Shown: in pieces, positions 11,382-20,814 of the stretch
Numbering within the stretch: the stretch's first letter is position 1
Layout: the number at the start of each line of letters is the position of its first letter
Source of the DNA: Catalinimonas alkaloidigena
GTDB taxonomy: Bacteria; Bacteroidota; Bacteroidia; Cytophagales; Flexibacteraceae
DNA length: 64,000 nucleotides
Assembly: GCF_900100765.1 (NCBI RefSeq)
Contig: NZ_FNFO01000010.1
Coordinates: 155,025 to 219,024 of the forward strand
Reading direction: 5' to 3'
Position numbers and translations under genes: made by a program
Notes under the pieces: generated by a model
Seen by the model: only the letters and a program-made list of their open reading frames with translations
Databases searched by the model: none
What the model was told of the DNA's origin: nothing

Positions 11382-14300
11382 ATGATCCGTTTCCGACTTT
11401 TCTTTCTTTTGCTTCTTCTCCCGCAGGCGTTGTGGGCGCAACCGCTCCGGCTGCTGCAGACCGGGCACGTGCCGCAGACGGCCAAGCCGTGGGTGTTCTG
11501 GTACTGGATGAAAGCGTCGGTGTCGAAAGCGGGAATCACGGCCGACCTGGAAGCGATGCAGGAAGCGGGCATCGGCGGGGCGTACCTGATGCCGATCATG
11601 GGGCCGACCGATCCGCCCTTGATGGAGCCGCCCGTCAATCAACTTACCCCGGAGTGGTGGGCGATGGTGCGCCACGCGATGCAGGAAGCGAAACGGCTGG
11701 GGCTGGAACTTGCCATGCACGAGAGTGACGGCTTTGCCCTGGCCGGAGGGCCGTGGATTACCCCCGAACTGTCGATGCAAAAGGTGGTCTGGACCGAGAC
11801 GCAGGTAAAAGGCGGACAGACGTTTCAGGATACGTTGGACCAGCCCGAGACACTGGAAGATTATTACCGCGACCTTGCGGTGTTTGCGTTCCCCACGCCG
11901 CCCGGGGCCAAGCATTCGACACAAACCCTTAAACCAACCGTAACGACCAGTCAGTCGGACGTGGACGCTACGTTTCTGGCGTACGCCGGTCAGAAACGCC
12001 AAAGCCCCGACGCACCCTGGAATCAGGAAGGCGGGAAAGATCAGTTTCGCAGCGACGGTCCGGCCTGGATTCAGTACGCCTTTGCGGAACCCTTCACCGC
12101 CCGCTCGGTCCTGATCCGCACGAAAGGCAACAACGTACAGTCGCACCGGCTGCGCATCGAAGCGAGCGACGACGGCCAAACGTTTCGAGCCGTGGCGCAA
12201 CTGGAACCGCCCCGCCACGGCTGGCAGGACACCGACGCCGACGTCACCCATACCATCCCGCCGACCACCGCCCGCTACTTCCGTTTCCACTTCGATCCGG
12301 CCGGTTCCGAGCCGGGGGCCGAAGACCTGGACGCGGCCAAGTGGAAACCAACCCTGAAAATCGCGGGCATCGAATTGTCGGGTGCGCCGCGGATTCATCA
12401 GTTCGAAGGAAAAAGCGGGGCCGTCTGGCGCATCAGTCCGCGTACTACCCCAGAACAACTCCCCGATTCGCTGTGCATTCCGCATGAAGCGATGGTGGAT
12501 CTAACCGATCACCTGGATGCCCAAGGCCGCCTGACCTGGGAAGTACCCGAAGGCAACTGGACGATTCTCCGCATGGGTCATACTTCGACCGGACATACCA
12601 ACGCAACGGGCGGCGCGGGACAGGGACTAGAATGTGACAAATTCAACCCGGAAGCGATTCGGAAGCAATTCGACGGCTGGTACGGCGAAGCAATCCGGCA
12701 AATGGGACCGGAACTGGCCGAAGACGTTTTAAAAGTATTCCACATCGACAGTTGGGAGTGCGGCAGCCAGAACTGGTCGCCGGTGTTCCGAGCCGAGTTT
12801 CAGAAGCGGCGCGGCTACGACCTCCTGCCCTACCTCCCCGTGCTGGCGGGCGTCCCCATCGGCAATAGGGACTCGTCCGAGCGGTTTTTGTATGACGTGC
12901 GCCAGACCATCGCGGAGCTGGTCACCGATACGTTTTACGAGCTGATGGCCCAGCAAGCCTACGCGAAAGGCGACCGGTTCAGTGCCGAGTGTGTCGCCCC
13001 GACGATGCTCGCCGACGGCATGCGCCACTACGAGAAGGTCGACATCCCGATGGGCGAATTCTGGTTGCGGAGCCCGACCCACGACAAACCCAACGACATG
13101 CAGGATGCCCTGTCGGGTGCGCACATCTACGGCAAACCGATCGTGCAGGCCGAAGCATTTACCGAACTGCGCATCCTATGGGACGAGCACCCCGCGATGC
13201 TGAAAGCCTTGGAGGACCGTAACTATGCCCTGGGCATCAACCGGATGGTCTACCACGTCTTCACGCACAACCCCTGGCTGGACCGCCAACCCGGCATGAC
13301 ACTCAACGGCGTGGGACTTTACTTCCAGCGCGACCAGACTTGGTGGAAGCCGGGACGCGCGTGGGTCGAATACGCACAACGCTGCCAGGAACTCCTCCAG
13401 CAAGGCACGCCCGTCGCCGACCTGGCCGTGTTTACGGGTGAAGAGCTGCCGCGCCGCTCCATTCTGCCCGACCGGCTGGTGCCGATTTTGCCGGGGCTAT
13501 TCGGGCCGGAACGCGTGGCCGCCGAGAAGGAGCGTTTGCAAAACGAAGGACAGCCGCTGCGTGAGTTTCCGAAGGGCGTCACCAGCACCGCCAACTTCGC
13601 CGAGCCTGCCGACTGGGTAAATCCGCTGCACGGCTACGCCTACGATTCATTTAACAAAGATGCCTTGATACGACTGGCCGAGGTGCGCGATGGTCGCATT
13701 GTGCTGCCCGGCGGTGCGAGCTACGGCATCCTCATTATTCCCGGTGATCGCCGCATGTCGCCCAACGCCGAATTGATGACGCCCGAAGTCGCGACGCGCC
13801 TCCTCGCCCTGGTCGAAGCGGGGGCCACGATCCTGATGCAGGAACGGCCGGAACGCTCGCCCAGTCTGGTCGACGCTAGTGCGGCAGACAGCACGGTACG
13901 ACGAGTGGCCGCGACCCTGTGGGACGGCGAATGGACTCCGTTAGCGGAAGGACTTTCTATGAAAAAAGTCGGCAAAGGGCGGTTGCTGCGCGGGGTCTGT
14001 TCCGCCGAAACGCTGGACGCGCTTGGGCTTGCGCGTGACCTGGTGGTGCAGGAAGGAAATCCTGCCTACGCAGAAGACATCGCGTACACCCACCGCACGG
14101 GGCCTGACTTTGACATCTACTTCCTCTCCAACCAGCAGGACCAATCCCGTACGCTAACGGTATCGTTGCGGGCGGGCGGGCAGGCACCTGAAGTATATAA
14201 CCCCGTCACGCAGGACACCTACGCCGCCACCGACGTGCACGAACAATCGGGCAGAACCCAATTCTCGCTTACGCTGGAGCCGCACGGTTCCCGCTTCATT

Positions 14301-14870
14301 CTGCTTCGCCAATTATCCGCTGACCAATCATTGACTACAGTTCCCGAAACACAAGCTGTCAAGAAACTGGACGGGCGCTGGCAGGTGCAGTTCGACCCCG
14401 CTGCCCGGGGGCCGAAAAAAGTGCTCAAAATGAACGAATTACAAGACTGGTCGACCCGCGCCGAGCCGGAAGTAAAATACTACGCCGGTACCGCGACGTA
14501 TACCCAGAAATTTTCCTGGAAACCGGAGGGTAACGCCTCAACGCGTGTCTGGCTGGACCTGGGCGACGTCGCCAACCTGGCGGAAGTCTGGGTGAACGGA
14601 GAAGCGTGCGGCGTGGCCTGGACCGCCCCCTACCGCATCGACATCACGAAGGCCTTACGTCCCGGCAAAAACGAGTTACGGATCGCGGTAACCAACACGT
14701 GGGCGAACCGCCTGATCGGCGACCACGCCCTACCCGAAGACGAGCGCCCGACCTGGTCGACCGTCCCGTACATCCTGGAAGGCGAACCCCTTCTGAAAGC
14801 CGGGTTGCTGGGACCGGTCCGACTCCTGAAAGCCGCTCCGACCGATTCAGCCGCGCAACGCAGTCGGTAA
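11382..14870 (+). CDS. GH106 alpha-L-rhamnosidase, secreted
   Basis: Expected to cleave alpha-L-rhamnosyl linkages of rhamnogalacturonan. The protein has 1162 residues with a signal peptide (about 1-19, ending LWAQ). The GH106 start is plain: PWVFWYWMKASVSKAGITAD, LEAMQEAGIGGAYLMPI, LGLELAMHESDGFALAGGPW. Two glutamates, Glu459 (HIDSWECGSQNW) and Glu591 (IVQAEAFTEL), match in place and context the catalytic pair of the characterised Bacteroides rhamnogalacturonan-II GH106 enzyme. Further parts are a discoidin-like insert (about 225-340) and a C-terminal GH2-like sugar-binding domain (about 1010-1140; VWLDLGDVANLAEVWVNGEA). The ATG lies 15 bases after the GH2 stop and the next gene starts 31 bases downstream, so the genes are co-transcribed. 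Confidence 0.92.
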   Translation: MIRFRLFFLLLLLPQALWAQPLRLLQTGHVPQTAKPWVFWYWMKASVSKAGITADLEAMQEAGIGGAYLMPIMGPTDPPLMEPPVNQLTPEWWAMVRHAMQEAKRLGLELAMHESDGFALAGGPWITPELSMQKVVWTETQVKGGQTFQDTLDQPETLEDYYRDLAVFAFPTPPGAKHSTQTLKPTVTTSQSDVDATFLAYAGQKRQSPDAPWNQEGGKDQFRSDGPAWIQYAFAEPFTARSVLIRTKGNNVQSHRLRIEASDDGQTFRAVAQLEPPRHGWQDTDADVTHTIPPTTARYFRFHFDPAGSEPGAEDLDAAKWKPTLKIAGIELSGAPRIHQFEGKSGAVWRISPRTTPEQLPDSLCIPHEAMVDLTDHLDAQGRLTWEVPEGNWTILRMGHTSTGHTNATGGAGQGLECDKFNPEAIRKQFDGWYGEAIRQMGPELAEDVLKVFHIDSWECGSQNWSPVFRAEFQKRRGYDLLPYLPVLAGVPIGNRDSSERFLYDVRQTIAELVTDTFYELMAQQAYAKGDRFSAECVAPTMLADGMRHYEKVDIPMGEFWLRSPTHDKPNDMQDALSGAHIYGKPIVQAEAFTELRILWDEHPAMLKALEDRNYALGINRMVYHVFTHNPWLDRQPGMTLNGVGLYFQRDQTWWKPGRAWVEYAQRCQELLQQGTPVADLAVFTGEELPRRSILPDRLVPILPGLFGPERVAAEKERLQNEGQPLREFPKGVTSTANFAEPADWVNPLHGYAYDSFNKDALIRLAEVRDGRIVLPGGASYGILIIPGDRRMSPNAELMTPEVATRLLALVEAGATILMQERPERSPSLVDASAADSTVRRVAATLWDGEWTPLAEGLSMKKVGKGRLLRGVCSAETLDALGLARDLVVQEGNPAYAEDIAYTHRTGPDFDIYFLSNQQDQSRTLTVSLRAGGQAPEVYNPVTQDTYAATDVHEQSGRTQFSLTLEPHGSRFILLRQLSADQSLTTVPETQAVKKLDGRWQVQFDPAARGPKKVLKMNELQDWSTRAEPEVKYYAGTATYTQKFSWKPEGNASTRVWLDLGDVANLAEVWVNGEACGVAWTAPYRIDITKALRPGKNELRIAVTNTWANRLIGDHALPEDERPTWSTVPYILEGEPLLKAGLLGPVRLLKAAPTDSAAQRSR

Positions 14871-14901
14871 TTCTTTACGCATTCACATTCGACAGCACTA
14901 C

Positions 14902-16068
14902 ATGTTACGTTCTTCGTTTACGAACCTTTTTCTCCTCAGTGGCCTCCTGGCCCTTGTCGGTGCGGGCTGCGCCGGTTCCAAATCAGACGCCGAAACGGCC
15001 GGGCAAGGTCAAGCCGTTGCCTCCACCGACTCGGTGCCCGAGGTCGTGCCGGATTCGGTGATGCAGCGGATCTACGAGACGGTCAAAACGCCGCACAAGT
15101 ACGGGCTGATACTCACGCCTCCCGCCGACGACAAAAAGCTGGACTGCCCCAGCGTGTTCCGCGAGGGCGATCGGTGGTACATGACCTACATCGTCTACGA
15201 CGGTCGAGGTTACGAAACCTGGCTGGCCGAAAGCCCCGACTTGTTGCAGTGGACTACGACGGGCAAAATCATGTCGTTCACCGACACAACCGACTGGGAC
15301 ACCAACCAGAAAGCGGCCTACATCGCGCTGGAAGACTACGAATGGGGCGGTAATTATCAGTGGCAGCAGTACGACGGCAAGTACTGGATGTCATATTTCG
15401 GCGGATCGAGCCGTGGCTACGAACAGGGACTGCTGTCCATCGGCATTGCCTACTCGGAACAGGACCCGACCCAACCGCACGAGTGGCAGCGCCTGGAAAA
15501 GCCGGTGTTGAAGGCTACCGACGAGGACGCCCGTTGGTGGGAAAACAACACGATCTACAAAAGCTCCGTGATCTGGGACAAGGAAGAGCGCCTGGGCTAC
15601 CCCTTCCTGATGTACTACAACGCGAAGGGCGACAGCCTCAATCCCAAGCGCGGCAAGGAGCGCATCGGGATGGCCGTTTCAAACGACATGCGCACGTGGG
15701 AGCGCTACCATCCGGAACCGATCCTCGACCACTTTACCGGCATTACGGGCGACCCGGTCATTCAGAAAATCGGGGATGTCTTCGTGATGTTTTACTTTGG
15801 TGCGTTCTGGAAGGATCGCCCCAAAGAGGCGTTCAACCGCTTTGCCTGTTCGTACGACCTGGAACACTGGACCGACTGGCAGGGCGAAGACCTGATCCAT
15901 TCTTCGGAACCGTATGACGACCTATTCGCGCACAAATCGTTCGTTGTGAAACATGACGGCGTGGTGTATCACTTCTACTGTGCCGTCAACAAAGCCGACC
16001 AGCGGGGCATCGCCGTCGCCACGTCGAAAGATCTGGGAGAAAGTACGGTTCACTTCGCCCAGCGATGA
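14902..16068 (+). CDS. Five-bladed beta-propeller glycosidase, lipoprotein, family unassigned
   Basis: A glycosidase-like protein of the GH43/62/68/117/130/137 fold group; substrate unknown. The 388 residues start with a lipoprotein signal (LLALVGAGC, Cys23) and an acidic linker. The propeller begins near residue 65 and shows repeated blade motifs: DCPSVFREGDRWYMTYIVYD (Asp81 in a typical first-blade position), GRGYETWLAESPDLLQW, FLMYYNAKGD, RIGMAVSNDMRTWERY, ITGDPVIQKIGDVFVMFYFG, GIAVATSKDLGES. Gene order (GH2, GH106, this, GH2) implies action on the same pectic side chain. The rhamnogalacturonan-II system of Bacteroides uses a five-bladed-propeller GH137 arabinofuranosidase, but I cannot show that this gene belongs there. 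GH43 is an alternative. Confidence 0.7.
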   Translation: MLRSSFTNLFLLSGLLALVGAGCAGSKSDAETAGQGQAVASTDSVPEVVPDSVMQRIYETVKTPHKYGLILTPPADDKKLDCPSVFREGDRWYMTYIVYDGRGYETWLAESPDLLQWTTTGKIMSFTDTTDWDTNQKAAYIALEDYEWGGNYQWQQYDGKYWMSYFGGSSRGYEQGLLSIGIAYSEQDPTQPHEWQRLEKPVLKATDEDARWWENNTIYKSSVIWDKEERLGYPFLMYYNAKGDSLNPKRGKERIGMAVSNDMRTWERYHPEPILDHFTGITGDPVIQKIGDVFVMFYFGAFWKDRPKEAFNRFACSYDLEHWTDWQGEDLIHSSEPYDDLFAHKSFVVKHDGVVYHFYCAVNKADQRGIAVATSKDLGESTVHFAQR

Positions 16069-16100
16069 TCTGGAATCGCCTTTGTTTAGTCCTCTCCCTC

Positions 16101-16170
16101 CTGTCATTTCGCCCGCAGGGAGAAATCTTCTATCTTCTAGAACGAGATTTCTCACTGACGTTCGAACCGG
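16101..16170. repeat. 71-bp palindromic element, copy A (degenerate)
   Basis: CTGTCATTTCG, then GGGAGAAATCTT, a short middle, GAGATTTCTCACTG and CGTTCGAA. It is the same layout as the intact copies at 45798-45868 and 47880-47950, but the last arm has lost the ATGACA end. It lies in the 238-base gap between the propeller gene and the second GH2 gene. Confidence 0.65.
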
Positions 16171-16230
16171 GTCGCCGGCCACCGTGGCAGCGGGCGATGA
16201 TAAAAGTGACTGAGGTCATAATTTCTATCT

Positions 16231-16253
16231 GCTGCAAGCATTCTGCTTGCGGG
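16231..16253. repeat. Small palindrome related to the ends of the 29612-29764 element
   Basis: GCAAGCA (16234-16240), TTC, TGCTTGC (16244-16250), followed by GGG. Its sequence is nearly the same as the 16-base terminal repeats found at 29612-29627 and 29749-29764. Confidence 0.6.
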
Positions 16254-16306
16254 ACTAGACAAGGTATATAGTGACAACCAAGAACTTTGCTTTACTGGCA
16301 TTTCCA

Positions 16307-18754
16307 ATGCGTTTTCCATTAACCCTTTTCTCTTTTGCCCTCCTCTGCCTTCTTTCCAGCTGTTCTTCCTCGGATTCGGAGCGGGAGGCGGAGCCATCGC
16401 CACGGCGGCGGATGAGTTTCAACGACGACTGGCAGTTCTTTTTGGGCGACGATTCGGCAGCAATTGATCCGGCGTTTGACGATGCGGATTGGCGAACCCT
16501 ACGGTTGCCGCACGACTGGAGCATCGAAGGAGAATTCAGTGAGGACAACCCCGCCAAACCGGAGGGCGGCGGGCTGCCGACAGGCGTGGCGTGGTACCGG
16601 AAAACGTTTACGCTGCCGGATTCAGGGGCGGGGCGCCACGTCTTTATCGACTTCGACGGGATTTACCGGAACAGTGAAGTATGGATCAACGGTCATTCGC
16701 TGGGCGTGCGGCCGAACGGCTACATCTCGTTTCGCTACGACCTGACGCCTTACCTGCACGCGGACGATCGCGCGAACGTGCTGGCGGTGCGGGTCGATAA
16801 CGCCGGACAGCCCAATTCGCGGTGGTATTCGGGGTCGGGGATTTACCGGAACGTCTGGCTCGTGACCACCGGCCCGGCGTACGTGGACCACTGGGGCACG
16901 TTCGTCACCACGCCGCAAGTCGACTCGGCCGCGGCGCAAGTGGAAGTGGCGATCCGGCTGCAACGTGACGATTCCGTAACCGGCGACCTGACCGTACAGA
17001 CCGTGTTGCTGGATGCAGAGGGGAATCAGGTCAATGAGGAATCGCTACCCTCGACAGTGGTCGGCGGTTCGTCCATCCGCCTGAAACAGCAACTCACCAT
17101 TGCCCATCCTACGTGGTGGTCGGTGGATCGGCCGACACTCTACACCGCCGTGACGGAAGTGCGGCTGGACGGAAAACTGACGGATCGTTACGAGACGCTG
17201 TTCGGCATCCGCACCTTTCGTTTCGACGCCGAAAAAGGGTTTTTCCTGAACGGACAGCCCCTGAAAATCCTGGGTGTCTGCAACCACCACGACCTGGGCG
17301 CGCTGGGCGCCGCCGTCAATACCCGCGCGATGGAGCGGCAACTGGAAATCCTGAAAGCGATGGGCTGCAACGCCATCCGCACGGCACACAATCCACCTGC
17401 GCCGGAACTGCTTGACCTGTGTGACCGGATGGGCTTTCTGGTGATGGACGAGTCGTTCGACATGTGGCGGAAGAAAAAAACCAACCAGGATTACCACCTC
17501 GACTTCCCCGAGTGGCACGCACGGGATTTGCAGGACATGGTGCTCCGCGACCGCAACCATCCGTCCATCTTTATGTGGAGCATCGGCAACGAAATCCGCG
17601 AGCAGTTCGACAGCACCGGCCTGACGATTACGCCGGAACTGGTCCAACTCGTGAAAGACCTCGACACCACCCGGCCCGTCACTTCCGCCCTGACCGAGAA
17701 TATTCCCGAGAAGAACTTCATCTCCCAGTCGGGGGCGTTGGATGTGCTGGGTTTCAACTACAAACACGAAGCGTACCCCGAACTGCCGCAGCGTTTTCCT
17801 GGTCAGAAGTTCATCGCGACGGAGAACAATTCGGCTCTCGCCACGCGGGGTCATTACGACATGCCCTCCGACAGCATCCGCCGCTGGCCTGAGGCGTACA
17901 ACGTGCCGCTGAAAGGCGCGAACGACGACTGGACCGTTTCGGCGTACGATAACGTCTCGGCCTATTGGGGCTCGACCCACGAGGAGACGTGGCGCGTGAT
18001 CAAAAAATATCCGTTTCTGTCCGGCATGTTCATCTGGACCGGCTTCGATTACTTGGGCGAACCGATCCCCTACCCCTGGCCCGCCCGCAGCTCCTACTTC
18101 GGGGTGATCGACCTCGCCGGTTTTCCGAAGGATGCCTACTACCTCTACCAGAGCGAATGGACGAACGACGAGCCCGTGCTGCACGTCTTTCCGCACTGGA
18201 ACTGGAAACCCGGCCAAACAGTGGACGTCTGGGCCTACTACAACCAGGCCGACGAGGTGGAACTGTTTTTAAACGGCGAATCGCTGGGCACCCGTGCCAA
18301 AGGCGACGACGAATTTCACGTGATGTGGCGCGTCCCATACCAACCCGGTACCATCAAAGCCATCTCCCGCAAGAACGGCGAAACTGTCCTCACCCGTGAG
18401 ATTCACACCGCTGGAGCACCAGCCAAAATCGAACTCGTGGCGGATCGTGACCGCCTCACTGCCGACGGACGCGACCTGTCGTTCGTGACCGTGAAGATTC
18501 TGGATGCGGATGGCAACCTGGTGCCTCATGCCGACCACCTCGTGCAGTTCCAGGTCGAGGGCGAAGGCGAATTGGTCGGCGTCGACAACGGCTACCAGGC
18601 AAGTATGGAGTCGTTCAAAGCCGACCATCGGAAGGCGTTCAACGGCTTGTGTCTGGCCATTGTGCAGACGACAGAGAACGCTGGGACGATCACGCTGCAA
18701 GCGCAGGCCGAAGGACTGGAATCAGCCTCCGTTACCCTTACCACGAAAAATTGA
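16307..18754 (+). CDS. GH2 beta-galactosidase/beta-glycosidase, lipoprotein
   Basis: A second GH2 enzyme, 815 residues from the ATG at 16307. An upstream GTG at 16271 is in frame, but the ATG gives a clean lipoprotein signal (MRFPLTLFSFALLCLLSSC, Cys19). Domains: sugar-binding jelly roll (about 35-200; HDWSIEGEF, VWINGHSLGVRPNGYISFRY), immunoglobulin-like (about 210-310), TIM barrel (about 315-600), DUF4982-type sandwich (about 620-690) and an immunoglobulin-like GH2 C-terminal domain (about 710-810). Acid/base Glu429 lies in MWSIGNEIREQ and the nucleophile is probably Glu506 in IATENNSA. The type is common in Bacteroidota loci for galactosylated hemicellulose or pectin. It ends the plus-strand operon, and a hairpin follows at 18771. 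Confidence 0.9.
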   Translation: MRFPLTLFSFALLCLLSSCSSSDSEREAEPSPRRRMSFNDDWQFFLGDDSAAIDPAFDDADWRTLRLPHDWSIEGEFSEDNPAKPEGGGLPTGVAWYRKTFTLPDSGAGRHVFIDFDGIYRNSEVWINGHSLGVRPNGYISFRYDLTPYLHADDRANVLAVRVDNAGQPNSRWYSGSGIYRNVWLVTTGPAYVDHWGTFVTTPQVDSAAAQVEVAIRLQRDDSVTGDLTVQTVLLDAEGNQVNEESLPSTVVGGSSIRLKQQLTIAHPTWWSVDRPTLYTAVTEVRLDGKLTDRYETLFGIRTFRFDAEKGFFLNGQPLKILGVCNHHDLGALGAAVNTRAMERQLEILKAMGCNAIRTAHNPPAPELLDLCDRMGFLVMDESFDMWRKKKTNQDYHLDFPEWHARDLQDMVLRDRNHPSIFMWSIGNEIREQFDSTGLTITPELVQLVKDLDTTRPVTSALTENIPEKNFISQSGALDVLGFNYKHEAYPELPQRFPGQKFIATENNSALATRGHYDMPSDSIRRWPEAYNVPLKGANDDWTVSAYDNVSAYWGSTHEETWRVIKKYPFLSGMFIWTGFDYLGEPIPYPWPARSSYFGVIDLAGFPKDAYYLYQSEWTNDEPVLHVFPHWNWKPGQTVDVWAYYNQADEVELFLNGESLGTRAKGDDEFHVMWRVPYQPGTIKAISRKNGETVLTREIHTAGAPAKIELVADRDRLTADGRDLSFVTVKILDADGNLVPHADHLVQFQVEGEGELVGVDNGYQASMESFKADHRKAFNGLCLAIVQTTENAGTITLQAQAEGLESASVTLTTKN

Positions 18755-18770
18755 CAATACAGACGTTAGG

Positions 18771-18812
18771 CGTACCCCTTTTACCTATCCGACACCCAAT
18801 GAAAGGGGTACG
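18771..18812. terminator. Bidirectional hairpin between convergent genes
   Basis: CGTACCCCTTT (18771-18781) pairs perfectly with AAAGGGGTACG (18802-18812) across a 20-base loop. It sits between the GH2 stop (18754) and the DUF4126 stop (18816). There is no T-run directly after the stem on either strand, so termination is likely but unproven. Confidence 0.5.
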
Positions 18813-18815
18813 TCT

Positions 18816-19313
18816 CTATGCGTATTTTTTGAGACCGCTCAGGGCATTGACACCCATGCCGACCGTGATGGCATCTTCGGCCACCGCGAAAATCCAGTCG
18901 GGCCAGCCCGATTTCTCAACCAGGGCTTTCCGTACGTAAAAACCCACGAACGTCCCAGCCAGAGCCGCCACGCCGCCCAATACGGCCCCCACAGTTGCCT
19001 CTTCTTTTTCGTACTGACTCAGCACCGCACCGGTCATGGCACCCAACGCCACACGTCCGAACAAAGCCGGAGGATCAGTCCGGTTCGGTACGCCGGGCAT
19101 TTTATCGCCGATCAGTTCTCCGACAGCCAGGGCCGTGAGTGTCCAGGCGACGCCTTCTTTTTGAAACCAGGTGAGGGGAATCTCTGGGGCAGGTTCTGAC
19201 GTGTGGGCGCTAACGTGCTGTGAGATCAACGCCAATCCGCTAAACGAGCGCAGTCCGGAGATGAAACCCAGGCTTAGCGTCTGGCGCAAAAGTTTGTTTT
19301 TCAGGATAGACAT
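18816..19313 (-). CDS. DUF4126-like small membrane protein
   Basis: A 165-residue protein of unknown function. The ATG at 19313 (MSILKNKLLRQTLSLGFISG) is preferred over 19469, because the upstream part looks like untranslated DNA. Recognisable DUF4126 features are GLRSFSGLALIS near the start, ELIGDKMPGVPNRT in the middle, the glycine-rich helices GRVALGAMTGAVL, VGAVLGGVAALAGTFVG, and GWPDWIFAVAEDAITVGMG near the end. Several amphipathic or hydrophobic helices suggest membrane association. It has no evident link to pectin use and appears to be a housekeeping or unrelated gene between two loci. Family assignment is from memory of the motif pattern. Confidence 0.75.
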   Translation of the reverse strand: MSILKNKLLRQTLSLGFISGLRSFSGLALISQHVSAHTSEPAPEIPLTWFQKEGVAWTLTALAVGELIGDKMPGVPNRTDPPALFGRVALGAMTGAVLSQYEKEEATVGAVLGGVAALAGTFVGFYVRKALVEKSGWPDWIFAVAEDAITVGMGVNALSGLKKYA

Positions 19314-19722
19314 ACAGATGAAAGACCTGATGTAAAAATGGTTTTCTCCTACTACGCGAACGGGGTGGCGACAGATGTAGATGGGCTGAAATTTTCTCCT
19401 GACAGGTTGCCCTCTGTCAATCGAGCGGGGGGCGTAGCGTAACGTGATTTTCAGGAAACGCTGTGCCAACGGGTTGGGGTGCGCTTGCCCGAAGTAACAA
19501 ATCCACCCGAAAACTACCTTTCCAGAAGCCTTCCCCGCCCCATTTACGTATTGTTACAGTCTGGTTATGAACAACATAAGGCTTCCTGGTTTCTAAACTA
19601 GATATTCGCAAGGCATTGGAGAATCTATGGACCTCAAACAACCTTAACCCCTGGTTACGGCCTGCCTTCGCACTTTCAACGGTGCGAAAGGGGCTGGTTA
19701 ACTTTGCGTGAACACTTTTTCT
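19314..19722. other. 409-base divergent intergenic region with one hairpin
   Basis: No credible gene is seen. The region lies between two divergent genes and must hold both promoters, which I cannot locate with confidence. An imperfect hairpin, CCTTCGCAC (19665-19673) and GTGCGAAAGG (19682-19691), ends about 30 bases before the kinase ATG. Confidence 0.5.
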
Positions 19723-20814
19723 ATGCGTATCTACTCTTCTCTTTCAAAAATCGGCTTTCTGAAACGGTATAGCTACAAATTTCTCTTTGTGGCCTTTCTG
19801 GGCATTCACGTCCCGCTGATCGGAGTCATTACACTCTTGCTGGTTCGTGATGGCGAACCCTGGTCACCGGCGTTTCTGTTCTGGCTGACGCTGGCCTTGA
19901 CGCTGGTAGCAACGGGCGCCACGCTGTGGGTACAATACCACCTGACCGCACCGATCCGACAAGTGAGTTCAGCTCTGCGGGCGTATGCATCGTCGCGGAC
20001 GCGCCCCACGTTGCCCACGCACCACACCGACGAAGCGGGTGAATTAATGGCCAATGTGCAAGAGACTATTGGGCAATTGGATGCCCTGTTACGCGAAAAA
20101 GAAGACCTGATCGGCCTCATTACGCACGACGTGCGCGGACCGCTGGCCTCGGCTATCGAGCTGCTGGACATCATGCAGGAGGAGACCGACCCTACAGAGC
20201 TGGCGCAATGTTTCCAGTTGCTGCGGGGTTCGCTTCAGAATCAGTATGATCTGGTCAAAACGATGTTGCAAGCGCTTCATGTAGAGTCCAATGCGCTCCA
20301 GAAGCAGCCGGTGGAACTCCAAAGGCTGATCGACCATGTGTTCCAGGAGGTGAGGCCGGTTGCGGCCCCGAAGCAGGTCACGCTGAAAGTAAGCCATTAC
20401 GAGAACCATCGCCTGATGCTGCACCGGGAGATGTTCTGCGAGCTTTTGAAGAATCTTCTGATCAACGCCATCAAGTTCTCGAATCCGCAGGACGTGGTGT
20501 ACCTGAACATCCATCACGATCCGGACGAGTTTCGGCTGGAAGTGATCGACGCCGGCATTGGCTTCGACCCCACCGCGGCCGAACGTATCTTCGAACGGTT
20601 CACCCGCGAACGGCAGGTAGGCACCGCCGGTGAGCAATCGACGGGTCTGGGCCTGTACCTGTGCCGCAAAATCGTAGCGCTGCACAACGGCACCCTGACG
20701 GCCTACAGCGACGGGCCGAACCAAGGTGCCACGTTTACCATTCTGCTGCCCACCACGAGCCTGACGACGACCGAAACACACGCGTACGGCCATACGTCAG
20801 ACCCCTCGGCCTAA
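19723..20814 (+). CDS. Orphan sensor histidine kinase, HAMP-HisKA-HATPase type
   Basis: An inner-membrane two-component sensor kinase of 363 residues from the ATG at 19723 (a GTG at 19708 is possible). Two membrane segments (about 18-42 and 50-73) are separated by fewer than ten residues, so there is almost no periplasmic sensor domain. A HAMP linker follows (about 70-125; LTAPIRQVSSALRAYA). The phospho-acceptor is His135 in LIGLITHDVRGPLASAIEL. ATPase boxes are CELLKNLLINAIKFS, EVIDAGIGFDP and STGLGLYLCRKIVALHNGTL. No response regulator gene is in the window. Its stop codon overlaps the stop of the convergent arabinofuranosidase gene by two bases. Confidence 0.93.
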   Translation: MRIYSSLSKIGFLKRYSYKFLFVAFLGIHVPLIGVITLLLVRDGEPWSPAFLFWLTLALTLVATGATLWVQYHLTAPIRQVSSALRAYASSRTRPTLPTHHTDEAGELMANVQETIGQLDALLREKEDLIGLITHDVRGPLASAIELLDIMQEETDPTELAQCFQLLRGSLQNQYDLVKTMLQALHVESNALQKQPVELQRLIDHVFQEVRPVAAPKQVTLKVSHYENHRLMLHREMFCELLKNLLINAIKFSNPQDVVYLNIHHDPDEFRLEVIDAGIGFDPTAAERIFERFTRERQVGTAGEQSTGLGLYLCRKIVALHNGTLTAYSDGPNQGATFTILLPTTSLTTTETHAYGHTSDPSA

